Under the pieces are notes generated by a model. It searched no databases, was not told the DNA's origin, and was given only the letters and a program-made list of their open reading frames with translations. DNA of 64,000 nt. Source: Adiantum capillus-veneris. Taxonomy: Eukaryota > Streptophyta > Polypodiopsida > Polypodiales > Pteridaceae. The stretch lies in the NCBI GenBank assembly GCA_014529385.2, contig CM043946.1, positions 23,020,077-23,084,076 on the forward strand. Direction: 5' to 3'. Below are positions 1-9,629 of this stretch, one piece after another. Within the stretch, counting starts at the first letter, position 1; each line of letters starts with the position of its first letter. The position numbers and the translations under genes were made by a program.

Positions 1-2
1 TC

Positions 3-812
3 GCTCAGCTCTCTGCTGTCTTCCTCAGGTGCAGAGTGGCACGGCTAAAACTCAATCCTAACAAATGTCACTTTTTGGTCACTGAAGGCACACTTCTAGG
101 CCATGTGGTGTCTGCCAAAGGTTTAGCACCAGACCCAGAGAAGATCGTGGCAATCTTGAAGTTACCACCTCCTATCAATCCGAAAGGTGTTCAGAGATTT
201 GTAGGCCACACAGGATATCATCAGAGGTTCATACGGATGTATGCACAGGTGGCTCAACCATTGACCCGACTAACTAGTGCTACAGTACCCTTTCAATGGT
301 CAAAGCCTGAGGTTGAAGCATTTGAATACCTCAAAAAGCGCCTCACTGAAGCACCTATTTTAGTGGCTCCAGATTGGTCTCTTCCTTTTCATGTGCATAC
401 GGATGCCAGTCAACTGGCTGTGGGGGCTGTGCTGACTCAGCCTAGTAAAGAGTACAACCTGGATCGCCCTGTTCACTATGCAAGTCGCGTGCTCACCAAA
501 GCAGAGCGCAACTACAGCACCACAGAAAGGGAAGGTTTGGCTATGGTGTATTCTTTACTAAAGTTTCTTCATTACTTGTTAGGGGTTCACTTCACTATCA
601 TCACAGATCATCATGCGCTACGCTATCTTCTAAATAAACCCCAAGTTGCAGGACGAGTGTGGAGATGGCTACTCATATTCCAGGAGTTCGACTTCGAAGT
701 AGTTCTTAGTCCAGGCAAGCGGCACGTCATGGCCGACCATCTCTCTCACATACACATAGGTGAGCCTAATACTTGGGTTTATGATGATTTTCTTGACAGT
801 CATCTTTTTTAG
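3..812 (+). pseudogene. Ty3/gypsy pol fragment: RT thumb and RNase H
   Basis: The frame is already open at the window edge, so the gene starts to the left. It opens with the end of a reverse transcriptase (LNPNKCHFL, LLGHVVSAKGL, then a YHQRFIRMYA thumb motif) and runs into a Ty3/gypsy RNase H. The four acidic RNase H positions are present: HVHTDAS, TTEREGLAM, IITDHHALRYL and MADHLSHI. The ADHLS ending and the short linker to integrase fit the Athila/Tat (non-chromovirus) branch. The frame ends at a TAG (810-812), and the integrase continues directly in the same frame, so this stop is a single nonsense mutation in a decayed copy. Confidence 0.9.
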
Positions 813-2080
813 GTGGACACAACCACAGAATGGTATGGAGATGTGTTACATCTGCTCTCTATTGGCCTATATCCTGAGAATGCTTCTCCCTTGCAAAAAA
901 GAAGACTTTTGCTGAAATCTAGACCATTCTCTTTGATTGGTGGACAGCTCTATAAATCAGGGCCAGATGGTGTGCTGCGAAGGTGCGTCTCCCCTCATGA
1001 GGTAGACCACATTCTAGAGGATGCACACAGTGGTCCTACTGGTGGCCACTATCCAGGTCACATCACGACACAAAAAATCTTACAGACTGGCTTGTGGTGG
1101 CCCTATATATTTCGAGATGCTATTGCTCATGTCAAGATTTGTGATGTCTGCCAGCGATGTGCACCTAAGCCTAGCAAGCAATCAAATCGCCCTCTCCAAG
1201 TATCTATGGCGTGGTTGCCCTTTGAGAGATGGGGTTTGGACTTTGTAGATCTAGTTACTCCATCTGCTCAACCAGGCAATCGTAAGTATCTCTTGGTAGC
1301 AACAGATTATGCAACGAAATGGCCGAAGTGGTGGCTACCATCGACTGCACAGCCGCCACTGTCGCAAAATTTTTGTATGAAAATATTTTTTGCAGGTTTG
1401 GGTGCCCTCTGGAAGTCACGAGTGATCGAGGTAGTCATTTTGTCAACGACTTGATCTCCACTCTCCTCACGAATTACAAGATTTTTCATCGCAAATCTTG
1501 CTCTTACTATCCTAGAGCAAATGGGCAGGTTGAAAGCACTAACAAAGTGCTAATCGCGCTTCTTAAGAAAGCTTGTCATCTGCATCCAAGCTCTTGGGCT
1601 CAGGCTATCCTCGGCACAGTTTGGGCTTATCGCACCTCCTTCAAGGCAACCACTAACTATACCCCATTCCAACTAGCTTTTGGCTTAGAGGCAATTGCAC
1701 CATATGAGTTCAACTCAGGTTCAACAAGAGTGGGAAGCATTCCTGTCACAGCTGGCAGTGCTTCAACAAACCTCTCGCGACTCTCAATGTTAGAAGAAAG
1801 CAGGAGATTAGCTTCACATGCTCTCCAAGCTGAGCAGATTCGTCGCAAAGCGTGGCATGATCGCCATCTCCGAAGGCCGAAAATAATGCAGGGCTCGTTG
1901 GTGCTACTATATCAAGCTAAGTATCTGAAGAAAGCTAAGAAGTTGATTCCAGCCTGGCAAGGGCCCTTTAGAGTACAGGAGATTTTTCCACAGGGGGCTG
2001 TCCAGTTAGTCACTTTGGAAGGCATTCCTTTGCCACTGGTAAATGGCTCCAGAATCAAGTGCTATTACTCCTCTGAGTAA
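813..2080 (+). pseudogene. Ty3/gypsy integrase, one frameshift
   Basis: The integrase follows in frame after the TAG at 810-812. An H-H-C-C zinc domain is visible (AHSGPTGGHYPGH and CDVCQRC), then the catalytic core: D in WGLDFVDL, D in VTSDRGSHF and E in ANGQVESTNK. The reading frame changes at about 1316-1325, between the first and second catalytic aspartates (DYATKW in one frame, then AEVVATIDC in another), which is an indel. The C-terminal part holds a GPF-type module (AWQGPFRVQEI). There is no chromodomain, which supports a non-chromovirus lineage. The protein ends at a TAA at 2078-2080. The copy cannot make a working integrase as it stands. Confidence 0.9.
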
Positions 2081-2689
2081 AGGGTCTGCAACTATTCCGC
2101 CATCTGTAGGTTCTATGTCCCATCTCTCTCCTCCCCACTATCTTTCCATCAGAACGGGTGTTCTGTTACTGTCTCAGTTTCTGCTATGTCTGTAAGTTTC
2201 CGCCTTTCCTCTAAGATATCTTTTCTCCACTAAGTCTTGGTAATTGGGTATTGTCGTAAACTTCTACAGTCCAATCACTCCTCCTCTAATTGTTTCTATC
2301 CTCAGTGTTATTTGCCGTTAAGTACTAAGGTCTTTCCAGTTCGGGAGTCTCCAAAAGTTGTGGTTTTGTTCAGTTTGAACAAGGGGTATCTGCTTAGATG
2401 GCGATGGAGACAGGGAACAATATGTAATCAAAAACTTGATGAGGCTCACAATGCAGCGATAATGTCTATGTGAGGAAAATGGCAGAGTTTATGTCAAAAT
2501 TCTTTTAATTCCATTAGCAGTAGAAAACCTTTGGTCCCATTAGCAGTGCACCTAGTTTTCTAGAGGCAAGAAGGGGCCATTAGAGTTCTATACTTTTGTG
2601 CTCCAAAGCTTGCTTGCGAAACTAAACTTGTCTTCTCTTTGTATCTGCCCACTGCGTCCTTCTCTTCCCGGTTATCTGCACCCTTACTC
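2081..2689 (+). other. Non-coding spacer after integrase
   Basis: About 600 bases of AT-moderate sequence between the integrase stop and the C-rich repeat. I see no conserved frame, RNA gene or LTR terminus here. It probably belongs to the same retroelement, between integrase and its 3' accessory frame. Confidence 0.4.
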
Positions 2690-3480
2690 TCTCCTTGGAC
2701 CCTATCCCTCTACCCAACCTCTCGCCCCTACAATCTACTCAACCCTAGCGCCCTACTCTCCCTCACCCCCTCAACCCTACCCTACTCTAACTCCTCGCCT
2801 TACTTCCTTCGTCCCTACCCTCCTATTCTCGAACTACCCTCCCCTTAAACCCTCGCCCCTACCCTCCCCTTATTCCACTCGCCCCTACCCTAACAACCCC
2901 CTCGCCCCTACCCTCTACCCACCCCCTCTCGCCCCTACCCTCTAACCACCCCCTCTCGCCCCTAACCTACCCACCCTCGCCCTACCCTCAACCCACCCCC
3001 TCGCCCCTAACCTACCCTCTCTCGACCCTACCCTACACACCTCACTGCTACCCTACATACCTCGCCCCTACCCTCTAACCACCCCCTCTCGCCCTACCCT
3101 ACACCCCTCGCCCCTACCCTCTAACCACCCTCGCCCCTACCCTACCCACCCTCTAACCACCCCCTCTCGCCCTACCCTACACCCCTCGCCCCTACCCTCT
3201 AACCACCCCCTCGCCCCTGCCCTACCCACCCTCGCCCTACCCTCTACCCACCCCTCGCGCCTAACCTACCCTCCCTCGCCCCTACCCTCTACCCACCTCC
3301 TCGCCAGTACCCTCTACCCTTGCCCATACCCTACCCTCCCTCGCCTCTACCCTCTACCCTCGCTCATACTCTCTCCCTCGCCCCGGCCCCCTACCCTCTA
3401 CCCACGCCCTCGCCCATAAACACCCCCTAGCCTCTACCTTTCTGTACCTGGCCCCTACCCTCTCTGCCCTTCGCACCTAT
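2690..3480. repeat. CCCTA-rich degenerate minisatellite
   Basis: Almost 800 bases built from variants of TCGCCCCTACCCT and CTAACCACCCCC, with a loose higher period of about 25-50 bases. The plus strand is nearly free of G outside the TCG step. CCCTA is contained in the plant telomere complement (CCCTAAA), but no perfect CCCTAAA run occurs. The proline- and tyrosine-rich frames across it are composition artefacts. It lies inside the retroelement, between integrase and the accessory frame. Confidence 0.85.
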
Positions 3481-3710
3481 CCACCCTCTCCTTATTTCCG
3501 TTGGCTTTCTACCCACCCATCGCCTTATTTCCTTTACCTTTCTACCCCACCCCTCGCCTTATTCCCTTTGGCTCAAAAACGTTCCACAAACCTCAGACAT
3601 ACCAGAAACCAGAATACTCAGAAATGTCTATAGAATCTACTGCTCCCTACATCAACCTCTTCCTACTGTCGGGATCTCGCACCTGACAAACTGTTTCAAT
3701 TGTACTCACT

Positions 3711-5597
3711 ATGGCAGGAGGTAGCAAGAAACAGACAACAGAAGGTGGTAGCAGCAAAAAAGAATTGTTGCGAAAGAAGAAAGCTGTGGCTGAGGCATCA
3801 GAGGAATCAGAGAGTGAAGAGATGTCAGCTAGCAGTAGTCACGGCTTGGATGACATAACTTCCAACGATCCAAGTGGTGAAAGCTACAAAGCAGACTCTC
3901 CCTCTGAGTCAGAAGCACACTCCGAGTCAGATGCTTCGAGTGATCAAGAGGACCATACAAGAACAGCTCAAAAGAAAGGGAAACAGCCAATCATGGTCAT
4001 ATAATCAAGAGGCCTGCAACATCCAAAAATCGCACCGCATTCTCTTTGGATTTTTATTTACAACAGCCTCGACCATCTCTGAGCGAGGTATTTTCCAATG
4101 CTCAGCTGCACACTCTAGGTCTCACAGCATTGGCTGATGCCAATCTACCTAACACTGTTCCTGTGGAGATGATACATCAAATGTTAAAGGATTTTCCCAA
4201 AGTAAGGTGCCACAAGTTGACAGCTGAGGGGCTTGGCCATGCCATGGGAATGACTAGCTTTCCATCTGTGAAGCCGGCTATACGCACTTTTTCTAAGCTG
4301 TCCAAGGATGCCACAATTCAAGCATGTCAAGGACTGCTCAGTTCGGATCACCCAAACTATGAAAGGAACAAACGGATTCTGGCAATCTTCAGGTATTACT
4401 TTCTCGCTAGAGAAGCCAAAGAAGATAAAGAAAAAAGTGATCTTCCCACTATCTTCTCCCATTGTGACGGCCGCTAATGTTTAATCCACACCATACCCTG
4501 TGGATTCCACCAAATTCTCTTCACCTCATTGCCGGGCCCAAGTGCAATCTGTGCAGTTAAGTTTCAAATGTTTTGCAGCACCTCTTTTGGCATGGGTTAT
4601 AAATATTGAAGATCCACAGGAACCCTCGAAAGGGAAAAGAAAATCTGTAAGCATTCAGGCTGACCCTACAGTTACCAAGAGGAAGAAGATAAAGGCAAAA
4701 GTGGCGAAGGATACAGTGCAGTCTTTACTCTCCTTGCCAGTTTCAGAGAGCCAGCAGACTAGGGTGACGTGTCTTCCTAGTCACACTCCATCTACTTCTA
4801 CCCCTAGTTCTACTGTGCCAGCAGCATCAGTGTCTACAGCACCAGCACCAGTCTCTACTTCCGCCCCTCCTCAGAGCAGGGTGGCCGCTGCTACCTTACA
4901 GGATCCTCTCCCTTCTTCTCCCATCTTCACTCATACTCCAGTCAACATATCTCACTCTCCATCTACAATAACCATCTCAGAGATACCTACCACACCAGTT
5001 ATACCACCTCCTAGCTCGTCGGCTGTGCCACTTACACGTCCTACAATATACCATGCATCTGAGGGATCTTCAGGGATGCTCGACTCTACTTCTCTGTTTC
5101 AGCTTTTTGAGAAGTTACTTCAGGACTCACGGGCTGCTATTGCCACCATAGAACTAGGTGCGGAGCAGCTAGCCGCCACGCACCAGCGTCACTCCGCCAC
5201 ATATGCAGCTATAGAAGGATCTCTGAGAGTCGCCGAGAGTGCCATCGTAGATAGAGATGCTACGATTTTCGCATTACAACAAGCATTGAAGGTTAAGTCA
5301 AAGATTATTGACGACCTAAGAGCACAGCTATCAGGCTTTCAAGAGACGCTTTTGTATGGTAATAGGTCCACACAGGTTTCTGCGGGATATAGATGGACTG
5401 GGCCAGGGACACAGGTCCAGACTCAGGTACAGACTCCTACAGGGTATGGGTATGTAAGAGCAGCAGGTCTCACTCAACAGTTCTTGGGATCGTACACACA
5501 GCCAGGGACACAGGTCCAGACACCTGCAGGGTATGCAGGAGCATCAGCAAGTCCCTCTCAGCAATTCTTGGGATCGTATACGCAGCCACTAGTCTAG
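3711..5597 (+). pseudogene. 3' accessory ORF of the gypsy element, frameshifted
   Basis: Three open segments in two frames (3711-4004, about 4010-4477 and 4500-5597) read as one protein of roughly 620 residues broken by two frameshifts. The first part is Lys/Ser/Glu rich and acidic (EESESEEMSAS). The second is a folded-looking stretch (LHTLGLTALADANLP, MIHQMLKDFPKV). The third is Ser/Thr/Pro rich, followed by a likely coiled coil (about 5140-5340, EGSLRVAESAIVDRDAT) and two tandem copies of a unit ending QFLGSYTQP at the C-terminus. It starts with ATG at 3711. A 3' ORF in this place is known in Athila-type elements (env-like), but I see no signal peptide or clear membrane anchor, so I do not call it envelope. 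It could also be a gag-like ORF of a different element. Confidence 0.55.
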
Positions 5598-6513
5598 TAC
5601 TATACTTCACCGGGGCTCAAGGTCAGGTACCACAGAGCGTTCCTTGCTGTGTGACGGTGTTGCTGGTGCACACCGCCATGGTTGTGTCACTAGGCGTCCT
5701 GAGTACACTTCAGGGCAGGTGCTTCCATCCGCTGTGGAAGTATTGTGTGTTCGCATGATCAGTCAACACGCATTGTTCGAGTGTTTCATTCGTGACGGTT
5801 TCTTGTATTTTGTCAACGTCTTTACATGTTTCCTTTCCATAGGCATGCCTTATTGTACAATGCACATGATTCACTCATGGATGAGCACGGATGTATGCGG
5901 ATCACTTTCGAAAAGAAAAACAGTTTGCATTCAAGAAATTCACATTGTTTACCGATTGTCGGTTTTGTCAATCGCTTTTACATGTCTCTTCCTTGGCATG
6001 ACACAGTCTCAGAAAGAGCATGAGCAAGATTGTCCATCAAGCATTGACATTTCCGTTATGATTTGCCAGAGTTGATAGGTTTAGGTTGAAAAGTCAAGAC
6101 TCGATCTTACTTTTTGCGTGTGTTTGGTGAATGGTTTGGCATTCCGTCACTTTGTTCATCTACATTGCATGCATAGTCTTTCGGAAGAATAGTATTTTTC
6201 CAGTTGCTCTACATGGAATGGGTATGATTATGATCTTGTGTTGGAAGTGGTTTCAGGAATTTTTCTCCTCTGCGATTCTTGATGAAGGTGGATCTACGTC
6301 CATAGATGCAATTGGAGCATTGAAGCAGCCACATATCGCTTTGTGTCGCTTTTGGCGCGGCCCAAAGAAGCAAGCATTGCAGATCTTCATGAAATTCAAG
6401 TATCGCACGACCCATGCATCAAAGTGGGCCGGCGAAGAGTTCTTCGTAGCTTATCTAGAGTTGTTGGCAAACTACAAGGAAGCCATGTAGCTGGGTATCA
6501 GTACCTCACTTTG
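5598..6513 (+). other. 3' untranslated region of the gypsy element
   Basis: No convincing gene. A 119-codon open frame (6131-6490) begins with a hydrophobic stretch but has no family resemblance I can name. The region ends in a polypurine tract, so it is best read as the untranslated 3' part of the element. Confidence 0.4.
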
Positions 6514-6525
6514 AAAAGGAGGGGA
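6514..6525 (+). other. Polypurine tract
   Basis: AAAAGGAGGGGA lies immediately upstream of TGTCACGTGC. A purine run directly before a TG dinucleotide is the standard layout at the start of a 3' LTR, where it primes plus-strand DNA synthesis. Confidence 0.7.
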
Positions 6526-7729
6526 TGTCACGTGCACATCTAACCCTATGTGCATGTGGACAAGCTACTTTAAGTCTAGGGTTCAAATCAGCTTAGGAAG
6601 TGTTTTTGGCACCTTTGTGAGCCTGTGCGCAGGCCGTGCATGTCCAGGCACTTAGAGTAGTTGCATATCCGCTCTCTGGTTGCACATATCATGATCATGA
6701 GCATGACATTCAGTACCCATCATGAGCATTTTACAGTGCACAGAACCCATTTTCCCAATTTATCAATTTTTCACTTGTTATTAAATAAGTGACTTTGTAG
6801 GGAAACTGGGTAGGGCAAATTTGCTAAGTGTCTATAAATAAAACCTAGCGCTAGCACTTTCTGGCAAAAGAGGCAGCAGAAGTTCTAGCAACTTGGAGTG
6901 CACCTTCTCAGCGAGACCGGCAAGAGGCCTAGCGTTTCTAGCCAACAGCAGAGCAGTTAGCGTTTTTGGCTACAGACCAGCCTAGCGTTTTCTGCTTTAG
7001 TTTCAGCCTCGCGTTTTCAGCAGTTACCAGATCAGCCTTGGCATTTTTGCTACAGTTGATTTCATCTAGCGTTTTTGCATCTTGCAGATACCACCAGCGT
7101 TTTTGTAGTTTCTAGCGATAGATTAGTTCATTGCATCAACGTTTTCAGTTTTCAGCACTTAGACACAGTAGATCAGTCCCTAGCCTCGCAGATCTCACCT
7201 ACTCACAGCACATCCTCGCCGTATTGTCAGATCAGCCAGCGTTTTCAGATTCAGCCCGCTGTCCATAGATTTCAGCATCTGCGTTTTTAGTTCATCGTCG
7301 TCGCGTCGTCGCCATCGCCGTCCTCGCCGGCACAATGTCAGTATTCAGCAGAAAGCATTTGCACATTTCCGTTTTCAGATTTCAGCCCGTCCTTGTCATC
7401 GTCATCATTGTCGTCGACATCGTCGGCAAGTCCATTGCATCTAGACCATTGTACCAGATTTGTGCAATGAATAACATAGACCTCTCTTGCCATAGAGAGG
7501 GGGGCCCTTGGAGGAGGGTTTAAGAACCGTCGGGTGTTGTATTCTTCTCTCGCTCTCTTGCTCAGTCTTAGCACCTCATTCACAGTGTCATTCACTTTGT
7601 TTGTGATCATTGCACTCTCTCACTAAAGGAATGGAAGGCTCTCCCTTCCGTAAGTAAAAGGAACCCTTGAGCACAGTTCGGAGCACTCATCTTGAGCAAA
7701 GTTCAACATTCACTTCCGCTGCACCTTAC
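6526..7729 (+). mobile_element. Probable 3' LTR of the gypsy element
   Basis: The start is set by the polypurine tract and TGTCACGTG. The end is tentative: CA at 7728-7729, just before a T/G-rich tract. A TATA-like box (TCTATAAATAAA, about 6831) is placed well for transcription starting in the LTR. Downstream lies an array of GCGTTTT-like motifs. There is no second LTR in the window to confirm the ends, because the 5' half of the element is to the left of base 1. Confidence 0.55.
6925..7290 (+). repeat. Irregular array of GCGTTTT-type motifs
   Basis: About ten copies of a short core, AGCGTTTTT or GCGTTTTCAGC and close variants, occur at roughly 15-90-base spacing, downstream of the TATA box of the probable LTR (for example near 6930, 6960, 6983, 7010, 7066, 7094, 7139, 7234 and 7279). 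Spacing is irregular and all copies have the same orientation. In an LTR this would be the R/U5 part, transcribed at the start of the RNA. Confidence 0.7.
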
Positions 7730-7730
7730 A

Positions 7731-7905
7731 TTTGTTTTTTGTTTTTGTTTGTTTGTTTGTTTTCATCCTCTTTTGGGTGGGGTTTTGGGGGTTTTGTTGT
7801 TTTGGCTTTGATTGCTTGTTTGATTGTTGGTTTTGGTTTGTTTGGTGGTCAGAAAGCTACTCTTGTTTGGTGTTCTGATTGTTTGTTTGGTTTGTTTGGT
7901 GTTGT
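7731..7905. repeat. T/G-rich low-complexity tract
   Basis: A run of TTTG and GGTTTTG units, with few C or A residues. It separates the probable LTR on the left from the truncated minus-strand gag on the right, so it marks the junction between two elements. Confidence 0.75.
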
Positions 7906-8151
7906 GGTTTTCTGCCAGTGCGCATACACTTCTTGAAAAGAAGTCTTGCTCATATATTTTGCCACTTTCGGGTCCTTCGCAAAACTGAGCATCATCTTTG
8001 TTGCATCGCCGATCAATTGACGACGCTTCATCCCTCGTTGCTCCGCCTGAGCAGGCTGAGGCGGGCCATACTCTCTGCCGGAATCTTCGTTGTGATCCAT
8101 GCCCGCATCTTCGGATGCAGAGGGAGTTGACTGATCCTTGCGTAAAGCCAT
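7849..8151 (-). pseudogene. N-terminal gag fragment of an LTR retrotransposon
   Basis: The first in-frame ATG after the primer binding site is at 8151. The short frame begins MALRKDQSTPSASEDAG and is hydrophilic, with a segment FAKDPKVAKYMSKTSFQEV. From about 7905 the frame runs into the T/G-rich tract and loses protein character. The rest of gag and all of pol are missing, so this is a 5' remnant. Position relative to LTR and PBS supports gag; the family (copia or gypsy) is not shown by what remains. Confidence 0.5.
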
Positions 8152-8207
8152 AGGTGCCGCGGAAAAAAAATTGGGATCGGATTTCCCGTAGAAGAGAAAT
8201 CGGCCGT

Positions 8208-8219
8208 GCTTTGATACCA
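8208..8219 (-). other. Primer binding site, initiator tRNA-Met type
   Basis: On the minus strand this reads TGGTATCAAAGC, one mismatch from the common plant PBS TGGTATCAGAGC, and it sits one base after an LTR end (TGCTACA). It fixes the orientation of this remnant as minus. Confidence 0.85.
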
Positions 8220-8220
8220 C

Positions 8221-8841
8221 TGTAGCAGACTTGGACACTCCAAGTCAAGAATCAATCACAACAGCCCAAATAACCACTTCAAAACAGTTCACAGTTCACA
8301 ATAGATTTGCACTGGCCTGGCGGAGTTCCGTGCCTAGAGATATTGGCCCCAAAGACTGGCACCCCTTTCGGTATTTCTTTATGTATTAATCAGTTCAAAG
8401 TACAAGAGAGTGGTTAGGGTTTCACTCTCAGACTCTGCGTCCAGATGCTCTGCAGAGTGTGTGCCCAAACCACTTACTATAGTAAGTTTACAAGGGATGC
8501 CAAAAGCAGAGCCCCAAAAGCTTAAAAATAAAGCATAACTCTTTTCTCTCACAAGCTCTCTCTCTAGAACATTAATCAAATAAAGCAATCGAATTCTCTC
8601 TTTCTAGCGTAGAGAAAAAGCTGACGCAAAAAGCCTGAAATTTCGCCCGCAATTTACAAAAATTTTGCCACGTCATCAGTTGGCGCTTTTCACTGGTTTT
8701 TGGCATGCTGCTAGGGTTAGGGTTAGGGTTTATGACAATTTTTAGGGTTAGGGTTAGGGTTTTTGGCAGATTTTAGGGTTAGGGTTTTCAGCAGCAGTCG
8801 TGGTTTCGGCTCCCGGGCAGACATGTCATCACTTTGTGACA
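8221..8841 (-). mobile_element. 5' LTR of a minus-strand LTR element
   Basis: The inner end is fixed by the PBS (minus strand ...TGCTACA). The outer end is proposed at 8841, where the minus strand starts TGTCACAAAGTG; this end is less certain because no partner LTR is present. The LTR includes a GGGTTAGGG-rich part (8713-8789) and, at 8362-8382, a 21-base motif (minus-strand ATAAAGAAATACCGAAAG...) that also follows the chromovirus LTR at 23948. Confidence 0.65.
8713..8789. repeat. Telomere-like AGGGTT tracts
   Basis: Three short blocks of AGGGTTAGGGTT type (8713-8731, 8742-8761 and 8774-8789) are separated by about 10 bases. They mix TTAGGG and TTTAGGG phasing and lie inside the minus-strand LTR, so they are not a chromosome end. 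Confidence 0.8.
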
Positions 8842-8880
8842 CTTGCTCTCAGATTTGGAGGTAGAAGTGTGAAAAACTCA

Positions 8881-8923
<43 letters not shown>

Positions 8924-9330
8924 ACCCCCGCTGCACCCCTGTCCTGCTCGCGCAACCCCGCTGCACTGCGCTGCTCTGTCCTGCTCGCGCATCCCCGCTG
9001 CCCCCACTGCCCTGCTCGTGCAACCCCGCAGGCCTGCGTTGCAACCTCGCGCCCGCCTTGCCCTGCACCCGCGGCCCTGCACCCGCTGCTGGCGCTGCAC
9101 CCACGCGCCCGTTGTCCTGCCCTGCTCGCGCGCTCTCACACTCTCTCCCTCCCCCCCCCACGCCCGCTGCAGGCTGCCCTAGCCCCCCCCAACTTTCTAC
9201 GCGTAGCATGTCTCCCCCCCCTCTCCTACGCGTAGATGATAATCTACCCCTCCTCTTTCCCTTTCACACGTAGGATGTCCATCCTCTACGCGCAGATTTT
9301 TTTTTTTTTTTCCCGACTCCGCTCCCGCCC
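8842..9330. repeat. (CT)n and C-rich low-complexity region
   Basis: A (CT)n run (8884-8919) is followed by GC-rich units of the type TGCTCGCGCAACCCCGCTGCAC to about 9180, three CTACGCGTAG or CTACGCGCAG palindrome-like boxes (about 9197, 9228 and 9284) and a T-run (about 9297-9311). Long frames on both strands here are composition artefacts. No gene is seen. Confidence 0.8.
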
Positions 9331-9409
9331 CCACCACTTTTTAACTTTCGGGCCCCATAGGTCATTATGGCCTTTTGAGGACTTTAGTATAACATTTCAT
9401 TTCATTTCT
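9331..9409 (+). repeat. LINE 3' tail, copy 1
   Basis: CCACCACTTT, then a conserved block with ATAGGTCATTATGGCCTTTTGA and a TAACATTTCATTTCATTTC end. It matches the 3' end of the full LINE at 14362-14445 with few differences. It lies immediately upstream of that LINE's 5' region, as the end of an earlier copy or as part of a head-to-tail arrangement. Confidence 0.85.
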
Positions 9410-9629
9410 ACCCCCCTCCCCCCCCCCCCCCCCACCCTTCACTTTTGTTTTCGAGGTGTGCGCGCGCACACACAGCTGAACATATTGAGGGCACTGGGCC
9501 ACACCGTCTCGCGCTCCGTCACTTGTCGCGATCGCCGCCAGTGTGGGTGCACACGTACATCCAGTGCCGCGTCCGCTGCTAGAGTGGGTGTACACGCGCA
9601 TCTAACCCCCTTACGGACGGCGATCAAAC

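Noticed and set aside
2598-2945. Pro/Tyr/Leu-rich frame of 115 codons
   Set aside because: It lies in the C-rich minisatellite; the composition explains the open frame.
2690-3480. CRISPR array or true telomere
   Set aside because: Units are irregular with no spacers, CCCTAAA is not perfect, and the flanks are retroelement sequence in a plant genome.
8208-8219. tRNA gene
   Set aside because: Only 12 bases complementary to a tRNA 3' end; this is a primer binding site. The same applies to 52066-52077 and 32256-32270. No complete tRNA or rRNA gene was seen in the window.
8829-9273. Long frames on both strands (up to 157 codons)
   Set aside because: They cover (CT)n and C-rich low-complexity sequence and encode only simple Ser/Leu or Arg/Glu runs.
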